Assembly (NCBI GenBank): GCA_034687125.1
Contig: JAQGBZ010000362.1
Location: 1-62,457 of the forward strand
Length of the DNA stretch: 62,457 bases
Reading direction: 5' to 3'
Source: Neelides folsomi
Taxonomy: Eukaryota; Arthropoda; Collembola; Neelipleona; Neelidae
In this document: in pieces, positions 35,890 to 60,900 of the stretch
Layout: each line of letters begins with the position of its first letter
Position numbering within the stretch: position 1 is the stretch's first letter
Notes under the pieces: model-generated
The model's input: the letters and a program-made list of their open reading frames with translations, nothing else
Told to the model about the DNA's origin: nothing
Database searches by the model: none
Program-made: the position numbers and the translations under genes

Positions 35890-36693
35890 TTAAAAATCTC
35901 CCGAAGATCCTCGATTCGCTTTTACATTTGACCTCTCGCGTTTCTCCATGAGTCTTTCTCGAACTTGTCTTTCTCGTCGTCGTCTAACTTTTTCCAAGGT
36001 GTCTGGAGTTGGAACGGCGGCAACGGCAGGTTCACACGATCGAATACATTCTCTGATCTTTTGAAGAGCATCGGCGAGGTTCATGTGAGCATAGCGGGTT
36101 CGGTCTGATTGAATTACGAAGTAACCTTCCCTTGACACCATCGATTTCAACTAAAAAATTGAATTACACTGTTTAAGTATTACTTTTTAAGGTTAAAAAT
36201 GTTAATTAAATCATTAAACGTACTTTAGTTTCCACAATTTTTCTTATTGAGTCAGGGATCCAATTAGCCGAATCAAGTTTGAACCTCACGTCGACCTTCG
36301 TCATATTCTTATTTACATTCATTCCTCCAGGACCGCTGCTCTTACTGTACTTAACTTCGATTTTATCTAAAACCATAAATTATCCATCATTATGTAATTT
36401 TATATTAAAATTCATTTTAAAAATAAATGTGAATCAAGTGTAGTTTATACCCATTGGGATAAATCCAGAAAAAGTGTCCTCTCCATTTTTGGGTATCTGT
36501 GTAAGAAAAATATGAATTAGTAATTAAATCTAAACACGAATTAGTGTTTATCAATTACCTCAACAGGTTTAGCTATATTTAATGTGCTTTGCGGATACAA
36601 TTTGTCCAGAGAAAGAGAACTTTTGAAACTACAATAATTCGCACATTGCTTTATGAAGGCCGGTCGAAATAAATTCAACCTATTTAAATTCAT
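35890..36693 (-). CDS. MRPL58: Mitochondrial peptidyl-tRNA hydrolase ICT1/MRPL58 with altered GGQ loop
   Basis: ICT1 is part of the mitochondrial large ribosomal subunit and frees stalled peptides by ester hydrolysis. Exons 36559-36693, 36451-36496, 36224-36366 and 35890-36150 give 194 aa (human 206). N-terminal MNLNRLNLFRPAFIKQ is an import signal. SLDKLYPQS matches the mature start of vertebrate ICT1. The catalytic loop reads SKSSGPGGMNVNKNMTKVDV, so the invariant Gln is Met (residue 76). Then come RYAHMNLADALQKIRECI and a basic C-terminal tail (KVRRRRERQVRERLMEKRER) that normally anchors the protein in the empty mRNA channel. All splice sites look normal, so it does not look like a pseudogene; loss of Gln would be expected to abolish hydrolysis. 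Confidence 0.9.
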
Positions 36694-37863
36694 TTCTAAT
36701 CTTTAATATTTGGACAAATTATCTTTAAGAAATTAAGTTTTCAATATAAATTCAAGATTAATTATTTCAAAAACTACAAAAAACAATTATTATAACCAGA
36801 AATATTAAAAAGATCAATTTTTGTTATTCATGTGAGAAATAGTTTGAAAAATGAAGCAAGGTTTAGAATAAGGATAAACCAGTCGGAGTAAAAAGCGAAA
36901 TTCGCTTGTTTTGGCTTTTATTGAACGATTCTTTTGTCAGAAAATTATAATTAGGAATATAAAAATGTTATGTGCAGAAAAAATCAATATATATAAAATG
37001 CGTCGAGAGTAGTTTGTCCGAGGCACATCATCCCTTTCTTCTGGTCCGATTTTAATGAGCTTTACACCATTCGATTCGGCTTGAACCGAATATGTGCCCT
37101 CGACATAAGGTCCATTTCGCTACGATCAACCGTTTAAGAGTTATTTGAGACGAAGAGGCAACTTGGGTCTCTTAGAAAAAGCAACGCGTACCTTTCTCGC
37201 AAGGTGGCGGGGTTTTTAGAAGTGCTAATCCAATGGGGGATGAGGATTCCTAACATTTAAATGAATTTTAAATGTATTTTGAAAAACTCAGAGAGTTTGT
37301 TTATTCGCGTAGCTAATGGACTCCATTGAATAATAATATTTTTAATCAAATTTCTTTTTTTTTAATATTCTGAACGGAAGGAAGGGAGATGTTTGTTCCG
37401 ACAACCACGATTACTACTTTAATTTTTTACTCTTCAATTTATTGACGAGTTTAACCCCTTTACTGATCCACGAATTCGTGGGATACCGCTAGTATACTAT
37501 AAACTTTGATTCTGATTTCCTTTATAATGTAATAATCATATAGCTAGTAAATAGTCATTTACTATAATTAGTTTAAGCCCAAATTTTCGGTTAGGGTCCA
37601 AATAAGGAAAATAAAAAATACCACATCCACGATATACTGATTTAGAGATACCTTACTTCTACATACTTTACTTGAATTTGTGCTAATTATATTATTAACA
37701 TAATATCCTCCTTTTATAATTTATAGTGTAACTCTATTTCTTTAATTATTTTCTATGTATCATTTTCCAAATAACGAATTCCTTGTAAATAATCATTAAT
37801 CAGTTTAGGTATCCAATATGAATCTTCATTATTATATTTTATAGTATTGTTAAGATTGTTAGA
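36694..37863. other. Divergent region between ICT1 and DUOXA genes
   Basis: Holds both promoters. Mostly AT-rich, except for a sharply G+C-richer block at about 37005-37220, listed separately. Confidence 0.45.
37005..37220. repeat. Candidate repeat-derived or non-coding element in a G+C-rich island
   Basis: A 215-base block of about even base composition in otherwise AT-rich DNA, with no frame longer than about 30 codons on either strand. It contains the inverted repeat ATTCGG-cttgaa-CCGAAT (37074-37091). Its style, non-coding and of different composition, resembles fragments of dispersed repeats in arthropod genomes, but I cannot name an element. A promoter-associated island for the two flanking genes is the alternative. 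Confidence 0.3.
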
Positions 37864-40146
37864 ATGAAATGGTTTCAATTTGGTCGAACCGAAGGATTTC
37901 CAACTCACTACGCTGATCTTCATACCTCAGCGTCAGTTGATGTTCTCACAGTTGGAATTATCTTTGCATTCGTCATCGTTTCTCTTCCACTCTTTGTCAT
38001 TCTTCCAGCTTACAGTTTAAAATGGAGAATATCCAAGTTCTTTCAAATTATAATTGCCCTGTTCATCGGAGCTGCTCTTGCCAGTAAGAAAAATCAACAT
38101 TTCAATAAATATTACATAAAATTACACTATTGATATTGCATTGCGTACTCTCAAAAAACAACTTTATTACATAATAATATACATACCTAAATGGTTAATC
38201 AATTAGTGAGCTTATGAATTATTTTTCTTGATAAGTTGGAAATTTTGGTGAAAATTGGGAAACGGGTAAAATTTGGATGAAAGGTCAATACAAGGCTGGA
38301 TCCCCATCTGAAATAAAAGCTCATCTTGGAATTCATATTGGATTACGAGGAATCAACATTACATTAAAAGGCACGATATTCAATACTTGCTCCGAATCAT
38401 TTTGATATGCTCTATATCCATTAAATATTTATATCTAGTATATCTGTACTCTTGATACACGTTAATACAGATATATGTATTTATGTGAACTATTTATTAT
38501 ACTCAATTCGGACCTCACGATCACCAATTTTCCGAAAAGGGTATAAGTAATAATGATTAACCGATACTATTCATACTAATCAAAAAGACTTTATCAGGTC
38601 AACCCATTGAAACTCATGGAGATCTTGAAGGTGAGACGATCAACTACAATGAAGAATTTTCGTGGATTTGGGAGCAAGGGAGATTTGGGTTCGGAAAATA
38701 TGCAGGAAGAATTTCTAGAGATTTTCGTGAAGGCGCTCTCAATGGACTTCCTTATCCAATACTCCAAGTTGCAGAATATTTCACATTTGATGGAGAAGGA
38801 ATTAGGTTCTAATCATCCAATTTATAAAAATATCAGCTTTTATATATTTTTCTTATCATTCGACTATCGACAGTATAATTAAAATCGTAATTGCAATTAT
38901 GTGAATAAAAGGTTCGGAAGATATTACAGACAATCTGGTTGGTACTCTCATATCCTCATGTGGTAATTAACTACATAATTAACGAATAGAATAATGGTGA
39001 AATATGATACCCCATATAGAATCAAAAAATAGGCCAATTTAAAGGTAATTTGATTAATGAACACAAAACAGGACTGGGTTGACAACATGGCTTATAAGTC
39101 TCATTCTCTTTTGCTTCGTCGTTCGACCAGCCGGATATTTGATAATTGGGACAGGAATTCTTCAGATCTTGGCCATTGTCGTTTGGAGATTGAACAGAAA
39201 TCCGATTGAACTCTCCATTCCTTTTGAAGCTCCCGATGGGGTCGATGAAGTTTTTCTGGAAACAAAATACGGGAACTCCTTTTATCTTGTGGTCTTCAAT
39301 GGAGGTCTTTGTATCTTATTAGGAGTTGCTATTGTCTTCTTGGACATGATCATCCCGGATACAATGTGCAATTTCTTTGGAATTGACCCTCTGACCATTT
39401 ACGAAGAAGCTCATTTAAGTAATTTTACATTTCCAAACTTTCCAAAATAGAAAGTATTTTATGTCTAAAGACTCGAACCAACTATGTAGGTATATGATCA
39501 TCGTTCCAATATTTTAAAATACAATTAATATTTTATTCGCATTTTAAATTCGTTAATTAGATAAGGCAGAGTTGACAGATAAAATAAGTCGTGGAATCGT
39601 TAGAAGCCAAATTTCTTTCAAGTTAAGTCAATTGATGAATCCTAGTGCAAGATCAACAACATTATCAATGGAGTTAGGGAAATTGTATGAAGAAGAACCA
39701 AAAGACGAAATACCTCAAGAAGAATATCAAGTAACCATTTTTTTATCTACTACTCTTACCTATATGGATTTAATCATATTACCTATGTAATACTTGCATG
39801 TACCATAAATATTAAAAAATGAATTGATTAAAATAAATTTTAGAGTCATTTAGTTATGAAGCGAGGGACGATGATGCAAGCAATTGCTAGAATGAAAAAA
39901 CCAAAAGCACTACCAAGATTAAGGTATTCATTCAATTGATCAAATATTGAGTTAACTGACAAGATAACATTATGCATGATAAAAAATTGTTCAATTTTTC
40001 ATTTAATTTCAATTAAACTTTAACATTTAAGGAGAGGTTCAGGAGAAGGAATGCAATTGGAAAATATGAACCATGGTGTTTTATCCGACGAAGAAGAAGC
40101 CGTCAGAATTCCTTTGCTCCCCCCAAGGAAAATTAATATGAAATGA
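37864..40146 (+). CDS. DUOXA: Dual oxidase maturation factor (DUOXA / NIP)
   Basis: Endoplasmic-reticulum chaperone that brings dual oxidase to the cell surface, needed for hydrogen peroxide production in gut defence and cuticle cross-linking. Eight exons: 37864-38083, 38236-38370, 38598-38805, 38912-38962, 39072-39418, 39561-39730, 39844-39923 and 40032-40146 (441 aa). Family marks: FPTHYADLHTSASVDVLTVG at the start, HIGLRGINITLKGQP and INYNEEFSWIW in the large extracellular loop, then RFGRYYRQSGWYSHILMWTG and further membrane helices. The cytosolic tail of about 110 residues is less conserved. Intron 2 must start with GC (AAAG|GCACGA) to keep the frame; no usable GT is nearby before a stop. 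AATAAA follows the stop at 40162. No DUOX gene is in the window. Confidence 0.94.
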
Positions 40147-41218
40147 TGATATTATGCCTTAAATAAATGAACGTTTTTGGAATTTTATGACCGTTTTAAT
40201 TTCTCCATTGAACCTTCGTTAGTGTTATAATAATTAAATTAGTATGCATCAACGGAACGTTCAAGATTACCAGGAATGATAATATTAGATTATATTTTAT
40301 ATTCTTTGTCTGATTATCCAACTACACAACATAAATATAAACTCCACGATCTAACAATAACCTTTAATTACATGATTAAAGTGAAATTCGCGGATGAATT
40401 TCTTCGAAAACCTTCGACCCGCACTAAACTACAAGATTGAGATTGTAATAAAGATTCATATCTCAAACGCTTGAACCACTTGATTATAATGAGATTAAAA
40501 TAAATAAAATGACTAAATCACCTCAACTTTGAATGAAGGGTATTTTCAGTGTTTTAATACTAAAGAACATTGAGGAACCAGTAATTGAACATTACTGTTT
40601 TTATATTATATTGACCTTTAAAGTTTAATGAGGATTTTTGATATACTCAGTATATCAACTTCCAAATCTAATTTACAATTTACACCAATAACTAATAATA
40701 CTAACAAGTTCCTAAAGCCATTTCCAATTTTCTATTTATTTATTTATTAGCTACCTAATTGGAAATGTTTAGTAGTTATAATTAAGTTCCATTATAGATA
40801 ATAGCTAATAGAGTATAGGAATATTCTTCATTAAATACATAAATAATGGCATCAAGTTATAAAGTAAATGAATTGGATTGGAATTAAAGGAATGTCTGTT
40901 AGTACCAGGTAGTTACAAATTGTAATTTCTTTTATCTTAACATTTCCCTAATATGTTATAAATCTGGTTTCATAATTCATATGTAATTTGTGTATAATAT
41001 GTTAGTTCGTTATTATAAAGGTTTTTTTTAAAAAGGGCATTTGGTTGGTAGATGAAGCTCTGATGATTTTCATTTCAATGAAGAATTTTTTAAATATAAT
41101 TTTGTAGGATGAGATTTGATGGCTCCAAATTGAAGTCAAAGTTGTTCTATTTTTCCATGAATGGAATACGGCGGGGGCCTAAGGTCATATTTTCGTTTGG
41201 CAAGAACTAAAAACCTCT
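40147..41218. other. Tail-to-tail gap between DUOXA and PKA-RII genes
   Basis: AT-rich 3' flanks of two convergent genes, with short T- and A-rich runs. No coding or RNA feature recognised. Confidence 0.45.
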
Positions 41219-43094
41219 TCACCGAATCTGTGTAATGTTTGACTTGGATCCAAAAATGTTGACGAGCTGGGCCTCGTAACCTTTCGCATTCCTCTTCATG
41301 ATTTCCATACATGGACCAAGGAGTCGCTCGAACGCATCAACGTCCAAAACTATTCAAAATATGTTGAATTAATAATTGTTGACCAAATTAGCTAAAAACC
41401 CATTCCAAATGGTTTTTATAAAGTATTGTAAAAATGAGTTTAATTAAATGTAAATTAAATTAGCTTACATGCAAGCTTAACGTTTCCTTCAGCGTAGACT
41501 GTTGCAGCTCTTGGTTTCTTGGTAAGGAGGGCCAGTTCTCCAAAGTAGCCTCCTTTTCCAGATCGAGTCAACTGTAAAGAAAGTGTTTAATTTATTTTTA
41601 AATTGCCAATAAATAATATTTAATTGGAGAACTAAACTTAGTTTAATGTCAATGATCACAAATGAGCACCCCAAAGCCAAAAAACATCAATTTAATTTGA
41701 AAATTAAATATAAGGTAGAACTATTGATATAATATTAAATTTGTAATGAGAAAAATGATGTACCTCAATTTCTTGTCCGTTCTTATCAAGTTTGACGATT
41801 CTCACGTCCCCATCTTCGATGAAATACATTCCATCAGCGACGTCTCCTTGTCGAATGATTGTTTCTCCAGTTGAGAATGACCGAGGGACGAGGGCGTCCG
41901 CGAGATTCATCCTTTCATATTGTTCCAGACTCTTCAAGATGGGGACCGAGTCAATGAGTTTCTCGTACATTTGCCTCTTCCTAAATGCGCTTTTGAGGAC
42001 GATGCGGCGAAAGGTCTGTCTGTCCATGGCCCAAAGTGATCCATCACTGTCGGCCTGCACACTCGCCGCCCGCGGCATGTTGTACAGAAGAGCAAGCTCG
42101 CCGAAGCTTCCGGAATCTTCGTATTGTCCCACGGCTGTCGCAACGTCAACTCCTGTCTGATTAACGAAAACCTTGTACTTCCCCCTGTGAAACAAAATCA
42201 ATTAATCAACATCTTTCATAATTTTCATTTAAATAAAAGGGGAATTTAAAGAATTAAAAAATCTGGATTTACTTTGAAATGACGTAGAAGTTGTCACCAT
42301 CATCTCCTTGTTTAATGACATATTCTCCTCTGGTCACTTTACGTTCGAACATGGCGTCAATCACTTCTTGCATTTGTTGCTGTTAAATAGAAATGAAAAT
42401 AAATTATACATAGTTGATCTCAATTTGGATACTTATAGACACTGACTGAATTTAACATGTAATTTTTAAACCTAAAATTGCAAATTAATTAATCTTACTG
42501 CATCAAGTGATCGGAAGAGGAGGATATGCTTAATCGCCTGAGAGAGTCGATCCCTCTGAGCATCAGATTTAGGATGAATAACAGGAGCCACATTTTCGTC
42601 ATCTTCAGCTGGATCGTAAGCTTCGGCAAAAACTGATTTACGTCTTATAACCGGAGCAGTAGCTTGAACTAAAAATTACCAAATAAAGTCCAATTATTCC
42701 AACAATTGTCTCATTAAAAATAACCAATACAGGCAATTTCAATTCATACAATTAAATATGCAGACTTGTAAATAAACAGATGTTCCTTTATTACGTAATA
42801 ATTTCACCTGCACATTAACAGCTATTTAAGACTAATTTAAATAATGTTGTTACCATTCATATCCGTGATTTTGTCCGGTCTCCCATTAACCGCTGCCATT
42901 CCTCTGTTTTGGGCTGACTGGGAGAGGACTTTAACACCTTGTGGGCCTTTTTCCTTGAGACGAGTATAGAAGTCGATGCCGAAGTCAGGTAAGTTGTTGG
43001 GCTGTTCGAGGAGATAGGCGATGGTGAAGTCGAGGAGGGTCTCCCGGAGTTCATCCGGGACCCTGTACCTCGTACGACCGTCGGTCATCTCCAT
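41219..43094 (-). CDS. PKA-R2: cAMP-dependent protein kinase type II regulatory subunit
   Basis: Keeps PKA inactive until cAMP binds and targets it to AKAPs. Exons 42854-43094, 42499-42668, 42273-42379, 41764-42184, 41469-41571 and 41219-41349 give 390 aa. The N-terminal dimerisation/docking domain is clear ([20 protein letters not shown]). The inhibitor segment is [12 protein letters not shown] with phosphorylatable Ser92, which makes it type II rather than type I. Two cyclic-nucleotide-binding domains each have an intact phosphate-binding cassette: [16 protein letters not shown] and [16 protein letters not shown]. The C-terminus ends [15 protein letters not shown]. The residues between the docking domain and the inhibitor site (about 45-88) are few, as in insects. 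It shares a 558-base upstream region with divergent bL32m. Confidence 0.97.
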
Positions 43095-43652
43095 CCGATC
43101 TTCTGATTAGAGCAGAAGATGCTTCACTCACTTCGAGCCACACCTCAACTCTCCGTCGTTGTGGATCTCTCGAAGGTAAGGTCTGATTGATCAATCGATA
43201 ATTGAGAATGTTGAGGGAGTGAAGAAACTGAATCAAGCGCCGGCCCACCTCTCTTCAACTTATCCCCGACCCGCTAAACTCTACTCTCCGATCCGATTCC
43301 ACCCGGGCCTTTTGTATTCTGAATCTCTATCCTAATTTACCCGAATAAACCCCGAATTTTTAGATCTTGGATTTTACAAGAATCACATTGTTAAAAATCC
43401 ATTCTCAATAGTTTCTTATAACGTTTGCATAGAGAATTAGATTTACAAAAGGTGTTCGGATTCAATTCAACATCAAGTCGACTTGATCAAGACTTAAGTC
43501 TTCGTCTTTAACAATTGTGCCTTTTAAAATTGATTAAATCGAAGGTAGTTTATCAAAGTATTTATGTTGAATTAAAATTGTTTACTATATAATATAGGTA
43601 TTGTATTCATTCTTCTAAAAGTATTTTAAATAAAGAATGTTTTTGTAGGGAT
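43095..43652. promoter_or_regulatory. Shared divergent promoter region of PKA-RII and bL32m
   Basis: Only 558 bases separate two start codons facing away from each other. The PKA-proximal 250 bases are G+C-richer (GCGCCGGCCCACC, ATCCCCGACCCGC), as in a promoter with multiple start sites; the bL32m-proximal part is AT-rich. No TATA box is clear. Confidence 0.45.
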
Positions 43653-44522
43653 ATGGGGCTCATAAGACATTTAGTGGAGTCTACTCGACTTTACCAGAGA
43701 GATCTTTTAATCTCCTCCCGGCTTTGTGTTTCTTGGATGGAAAATGAACTGTGGAAAAACTTTGGCTTTCCTAGAGGTTGACAATTATTATCAACTGAGT
43801 TTTTTAAAATTATTATTGAATTTATTATATTTTGACGTGATGACGTGATTAAATGTTACAGAATTCAGAATATACGAGTAATATATATATTATATGATTA
43901 CAGTTTGCGTTGAACCATCCCTTGCTGATTTTCCATCAGTCGAAGAGTCAAATGAAGAGGATAAATGGGATGGAATATTTTGGGCAGTGCCGAAGAAACG
44001 AAGATCACAAGAAGTGAGGAAAATGAGGAAATTCGGTAATAGTAGTTGGCAAACGAAGATGATCGTACCGAAAACGAATTTGAGAATATGCGACAATTGT
44101 GGACATCATTATGAATTTAAAACTGTTTGCAGTAAGTATATATTGAAGTAATATGGTATTTAATGCCACACTATAATTTAATGTTAACTTACATAGAGTA
44201 TATTTAATGGGGGTTAAATCAATGTCTAATTTGTTTTCTAGAAAATTGTTACGAAAAGATCCGAGTTGAAAGTGAAGGAATTCGAGCCAAGATCGAAGAG
44301 CAGCTTGGGATGAAACACGAAGACAAAGGAGTTGTCGTGCTTTATGAAAATGAAACTGTTCCTGAAGGGTTCACAAAAGACGAAGCTCTCGTTGTTGAAA
44401 TGGGAAAGAAAAGACCGAATTGGTTCTCAAAAAACCTTCTTGCAAGTTCAACAACTGGGCCGAACAGTGACGAGAAACGAGTAACTGTGCCAAATACACT
44501 TACTCCTATTAAATCCTCTTAA
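43653..44522 (+). CDS. mRpL32: Mitochondrial ribosomal protein bL32m
   Basis: Structural protein of the mitochondrial large ribosomal subunit. Exons 43653-43776, 43904-44131 and 44242-44522 encode 210 aa. The start has a basic, hydrophobic import signal. The conserved core starts at WDGIFWAVPKKRRSQEVRKM, followed by a four-cysteine zinc ribbon (CDNCGHH ... VCKNCYEKI). In yeast and mammals the mAAA protease trims this protein N-terminal to that core. The C-terminal extension (about 90 residues, ending PNTLTPIKSS) is as in metazoan homologues. Junctions are clean, and an AATAAA near 44713 suits polyadenylation. Confidence 0.93.
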
Positions 44523-46065
44523 AATGTTATGTTTGTTAATTAATGTTAAATAATAGTTCGAATATTTAAATGCGAATTCATTTAGTCAAACTAATCTTTA
44601 TATCTATATCTATGATTGTATGCAAATAAGTGTTCAATTGACATTTTTGTAATTTAGTTACTTTTATTACAAATATTCAACTAGTGAAATCAAAAATGGC
44701 ATACAATGAGAAATAAATACAATTTAATAATTTTTTTAATTAAAAATCATTGTACTTTTCGACGAGTCGAATCCTTCATGAACAAAATTACGTATTAAAC
44801 GAGGAATCACTTATTTAAGAAGCACGCTCAAACGATAAAAACTAATACCCATAAATACTAAAAATTTACTCTTTTTACATCATGTGTAAATAACTGAATT
44901 AAGATAAGATTTTAAATCTACTAATACCACTTTTAACAATTTAAAATTGCTTTTATTACTTAACAATCCACGTCCACATTTACAATTTCTAACTTTAGAC
45001 TCAACCGCGTTTTAAATATGAACAATACGATTACAACTTGTCTTAAACACAATCTACATTTTTTACAATTCCGAGAATTAAAAGGAATATTTTTTATTGT
45101 TAAATTTAACATTAAACTGTTGATATCTACGTCATACAATTAAAATTTTAAAATTCACATTCACTAATAGACTTAAAATTAATTGAACTAATTAACTTAT
45201 GACATTAGTAGGTATTTGAATCTTATGAATAAAAGATTTTTTATGAAAATGTCACAAATGCTGGACATGCAAACAACGTTGTGCAGACTCAACAAAAGTT
45301 AAAATACACTCAAAAATTGTACGATACAGCGCGATGCAATTTTATTTTGTATTAACTCTTTATACCATTTAAGAGACATTATCATTTGTTTTAAATATGT
45401 ATTAGCTACACAACTTAGCTGCACGTTAAAGTTATAAAACCCTTAAGATTAAATTACAAAGACCTGAGACGACATTGAACTACCTAAAACCTTTTCATTC
45501 ATTATTTGAAGAGAGGAAAGTAAGAAATCCCTGAAAGTTGGCAGTGATTTATTTTTTACCTAGTTCATCCAAATACCTAATTAGCCAAATTTTGAGCCCA
45601 AAGAAAAATATTTTTAAGCCCCATCACTTATTTAAAAATTATTGACAAAATTACATATTCCTTTTTATGTAAATGGAACAATAGGTTAACAAAATAAAAT
45701 ATTTTAATATAAATTAATCAAAAACAACAATAACAATTGCAGTCATTTAATATGAACAAGATACGCTAATCAGCGTAAGATAGTACGTGTATTAGGTGTA
45801 TTAAATATTTTTATATCATTTAATAATAAATACCAGTCAAACTAATCAACAAAAGGGGGAAACAAATAAGTAAAAAGGCTCTTTTACATAAAATATCTTA
45901 CAATTTCATATTTAAGAAACCTAACCTATTTATTTAAAACATCATTATCCTTTTACTTAAACTTTCAAGTATGTATTTACAGAGTAGTAAGATAACTTTG
46001 AATCTGCAAGTGTAGTAATCTTTTATAAGTGTCGTAGTTAAAGTACTTTTTAAAAAGGGACATTT
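44523..46065. other. Tail-to-tail gap between bL32m and DOT1L
   Basis: About 1.5 kb of very AT-rich sequence, probably containing the long 3' untranslated region of DOT1L (minus strand). No frame or RNA gene noted. Confidence 0.45.
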
Positions 46066-57943
<11,878 letters not shown>

Positions 57944-60900
57944 CCTTCAAAAGGAGCGTTGGGGCACTGGGGATGTTGGTCACAGCATCTTCCGCAACCT
58001 CTGACCCGGGAGGACTTCTGCTGAACACATGATGGTGTCGAGAACTCTCAAGCCGAGTGTCTCTCATTCACTACTAGAGCAGGACACCAGGGTTCATCGT
58101 TTCCTCCGTCCGAAATCCCCCACCCACTTGGGATCGGCCCCTCGAATGTGCTTTAATATGTAGGGGGAGGAGCTCCCTCAATTACCCCTCAATTCAACAT
58201 TCACTCACAAGAGCCCCCAAACTCACCACAAGACCAAACCTAACCAGAGAGGACGCCAAAAACGAATTCTTTCAATAAGCAATTTATCAATTTGCCCCGT
58301 TACAACTCCACTTCAACTCCACTGCAAAACTGCATTAGTATTTTTGCGCTCCACTAATTGTAAGTCTTATTCTATCTTCTATTATCCTTGATTTTGGCTA
58401 CAATGCACAACAAACTTAAACAAATGACTTTAACGACGCTTGAAGAAACGGTTTGGATAAATGATTTGGTTGGATAATAAAATTAAATGTTTACCTTTTG
58501 ACGTTTTTATTGTGATAAAAGCATGATTATAATTTACATAAAATCAAAACAATAATTTCCCCAACAAGAATGAGGGAAATATTTTAGATTTTATGTAAAA
58601 TCGTGTAAATTATTTAATTTTTATTATAGTTCATAATTATACGTTTAAGTCAGCGTTTAACCATATCACTAATTTTATTATTTCATATTCATATTCATTT
58701 TAATGAAGAAGACGAGTCTGATGGGGGACAGGAGGAGCTTGATAGTGAGAGATCACGTTGATGAGAAATGATTTCCTCGATGATCTTTTAATGATACGTT
58801 CTTCTCTGTCTTGTCCATCTCTCAATGATTCATGTGGAAGGGAGAGGAGGATAATAAGGTGGATGTAAGAAGAAGCATTGGAGGGATAGGGAAGTCTAGG
58901 CGAAATCATCTTCGTAGCTGCCTGAATCCTTAATGAGGAGTTTCAAAGGTAGTGGGAGGCGGATGAGACCTAACATTACATTCTGCCGATCCTCCACGAG
59001 AGAGACTTTATGGGCCAATAAATTGATTTTATACACATACATTGATTCGAGGGCCTCCGACTTTCCTCCGTCTCCCACAAACTCCCAACGATCTTCTTCC
59101 CTTTGATTAAACAAATCCTTTGTGGTGTAAATCATAAGCTCTTTCTTCCCTCATGTATCTAGTCAATTCATAATCAATTTATAATATCATTTTCATCATT
59201 TCCATATTTATATCTACACTAATATACCTGTACTAATATATTATACAAACAATAATTGTACTATACATAACATACATTATAATACTTATTATGCTCAAAA
59301 TATTTTTTTAATGAGCTTCTTATGTTATAACCACAAGATTTTTTATAGTGCGTAATGTACAGATTTTTAATAAAATGAGTAATTTGATCAAAGTGTCCCA
59401 TTCGATCGAAGCACGAAGAACTATTAATAAATTTTTAATCAAATACTAAAAAATTATGAAAAAAAATAATCGAGATGAGATTGAAAGCTTCTTGTTTATA
59501 AAGCTATTCACGGTTTTATTGAACAAATTCAATTTCCAATAAAGGAAAAGGTTGAGAGTGATGAGAAGTAATAATGTAATTTACATGAAAGGATGTCATG
59601 TGTCATTAGTGACAAACAAAAATTGGGGATTGAAAGCATAAAGGTGTATTGTGGATTGTGGTGTCTGATGGTTCCTTTAAGAAATGGGAAATTGATAGGA
59701 GTTGATGAGTTGTGAGCCGGAGGGCCATAATTCAATTCCTTAAACTCTCAACTTATAGATTTACCATTTTGTATATCCGAGCTTGGTTTTCTCTCTCCCG
59801 GGAGTCGGAGGTCTGTGAGGAGATGGATGGCACGGCGGGGGCCGACAAGAGTCTAATAAAGATTAATGTCCAGCTCCTAGTTGAGACGTTAAAAATAATC
59901 ATATGGGTTTGAAAACTCCCCACGGTGGGTCGGAAGTCTTTACGGCCCATAAATCCCGGAAAATTAAAAATTATTATTAACTATCCATCCTCAAAAGGAG
60001 AATGGGGAGGAGGGCGAAGGAGGAGGGAAATCCGCGAAGAGAAAACTTCATTCATTCCCCATCACCCGCTTCGTCAACATCGCCGGTCCCAAGCTCCTCA
60101 AAATCTCATCTCAATCACAACATTCTCACTACCGTTTCTTATAAATCCAATAATTGTAAGTAATATTTTAAATTATAATCCATACAGTCATACAGATCTT
60201 GAAGAAACTGCTCATAAAACAATATTTAGAATATTAATAATTATATCAAATTATAATATCGGTTATAACAAACCTTGATTGAAAAGATTGAAAATCGATC
60301 AAAGGCTCAAGTAAGTAAATATGTATATACAGTACAGTTGCTCTACAGTGCATAAATATTTAATAGTACATTATACGGTTTAAGTAGTTAACTCAAAAAG
60401 TATCAAAGTATAAACAATCATTAAAGCATCGTTCATCTCACATGAGCCGACACGTTCTCACTATAAATATTACAAGATTTGTTACACTTTATCTCAATGA
60501 GTGTAAATCTGCGAACAGACTAGCGCCATGAGGTAATTAACGACCGAGTTATTAAAAATTAAACAGGTTGGGAGTCGATCGAAGGGAAAACAAGTTGTTT
60601 TTTTAATGGAATTCAAACGTCTCGCCAAATATAAAATATAGGTTGATCATCAATAATGGGATGGCAGTGGTAATTAGAAAATACTTTTAACATGGAGAGA
60701 ATTGGATCTTTGGTGATGAGAGTAAACTGCAGTAGTAGTGTGATGATGAGATTTTGACAAGATTCAATTTGAGAAAGAAGGAGTTGAGTTGGCATGTTCA
60801 ATTTGCTCATTTGTAATTGGTTTGATTCCTCCTCAACTTATTAATTGCGCCGAATGAATACCAATGACCATCCCCGCACGACTCTCTTCAACGCGGCTGC

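Noticed and set aside
37021..37140. The G+C-rich block read as a tRNA or snRNA
   Set aside because: The inverted repeat is short and does not extend to a cloverleaf or Sm-site structure; kept only as an unexplained element.
58700..59135. Consecutive minus-strand frames of 69 and 79 codons upstream of DOT1L
   Set aside because: Composition is somewhat protein-like, but there are no splice-consistent joins or recognisable motifs. Could be revisited with RNA-seq.
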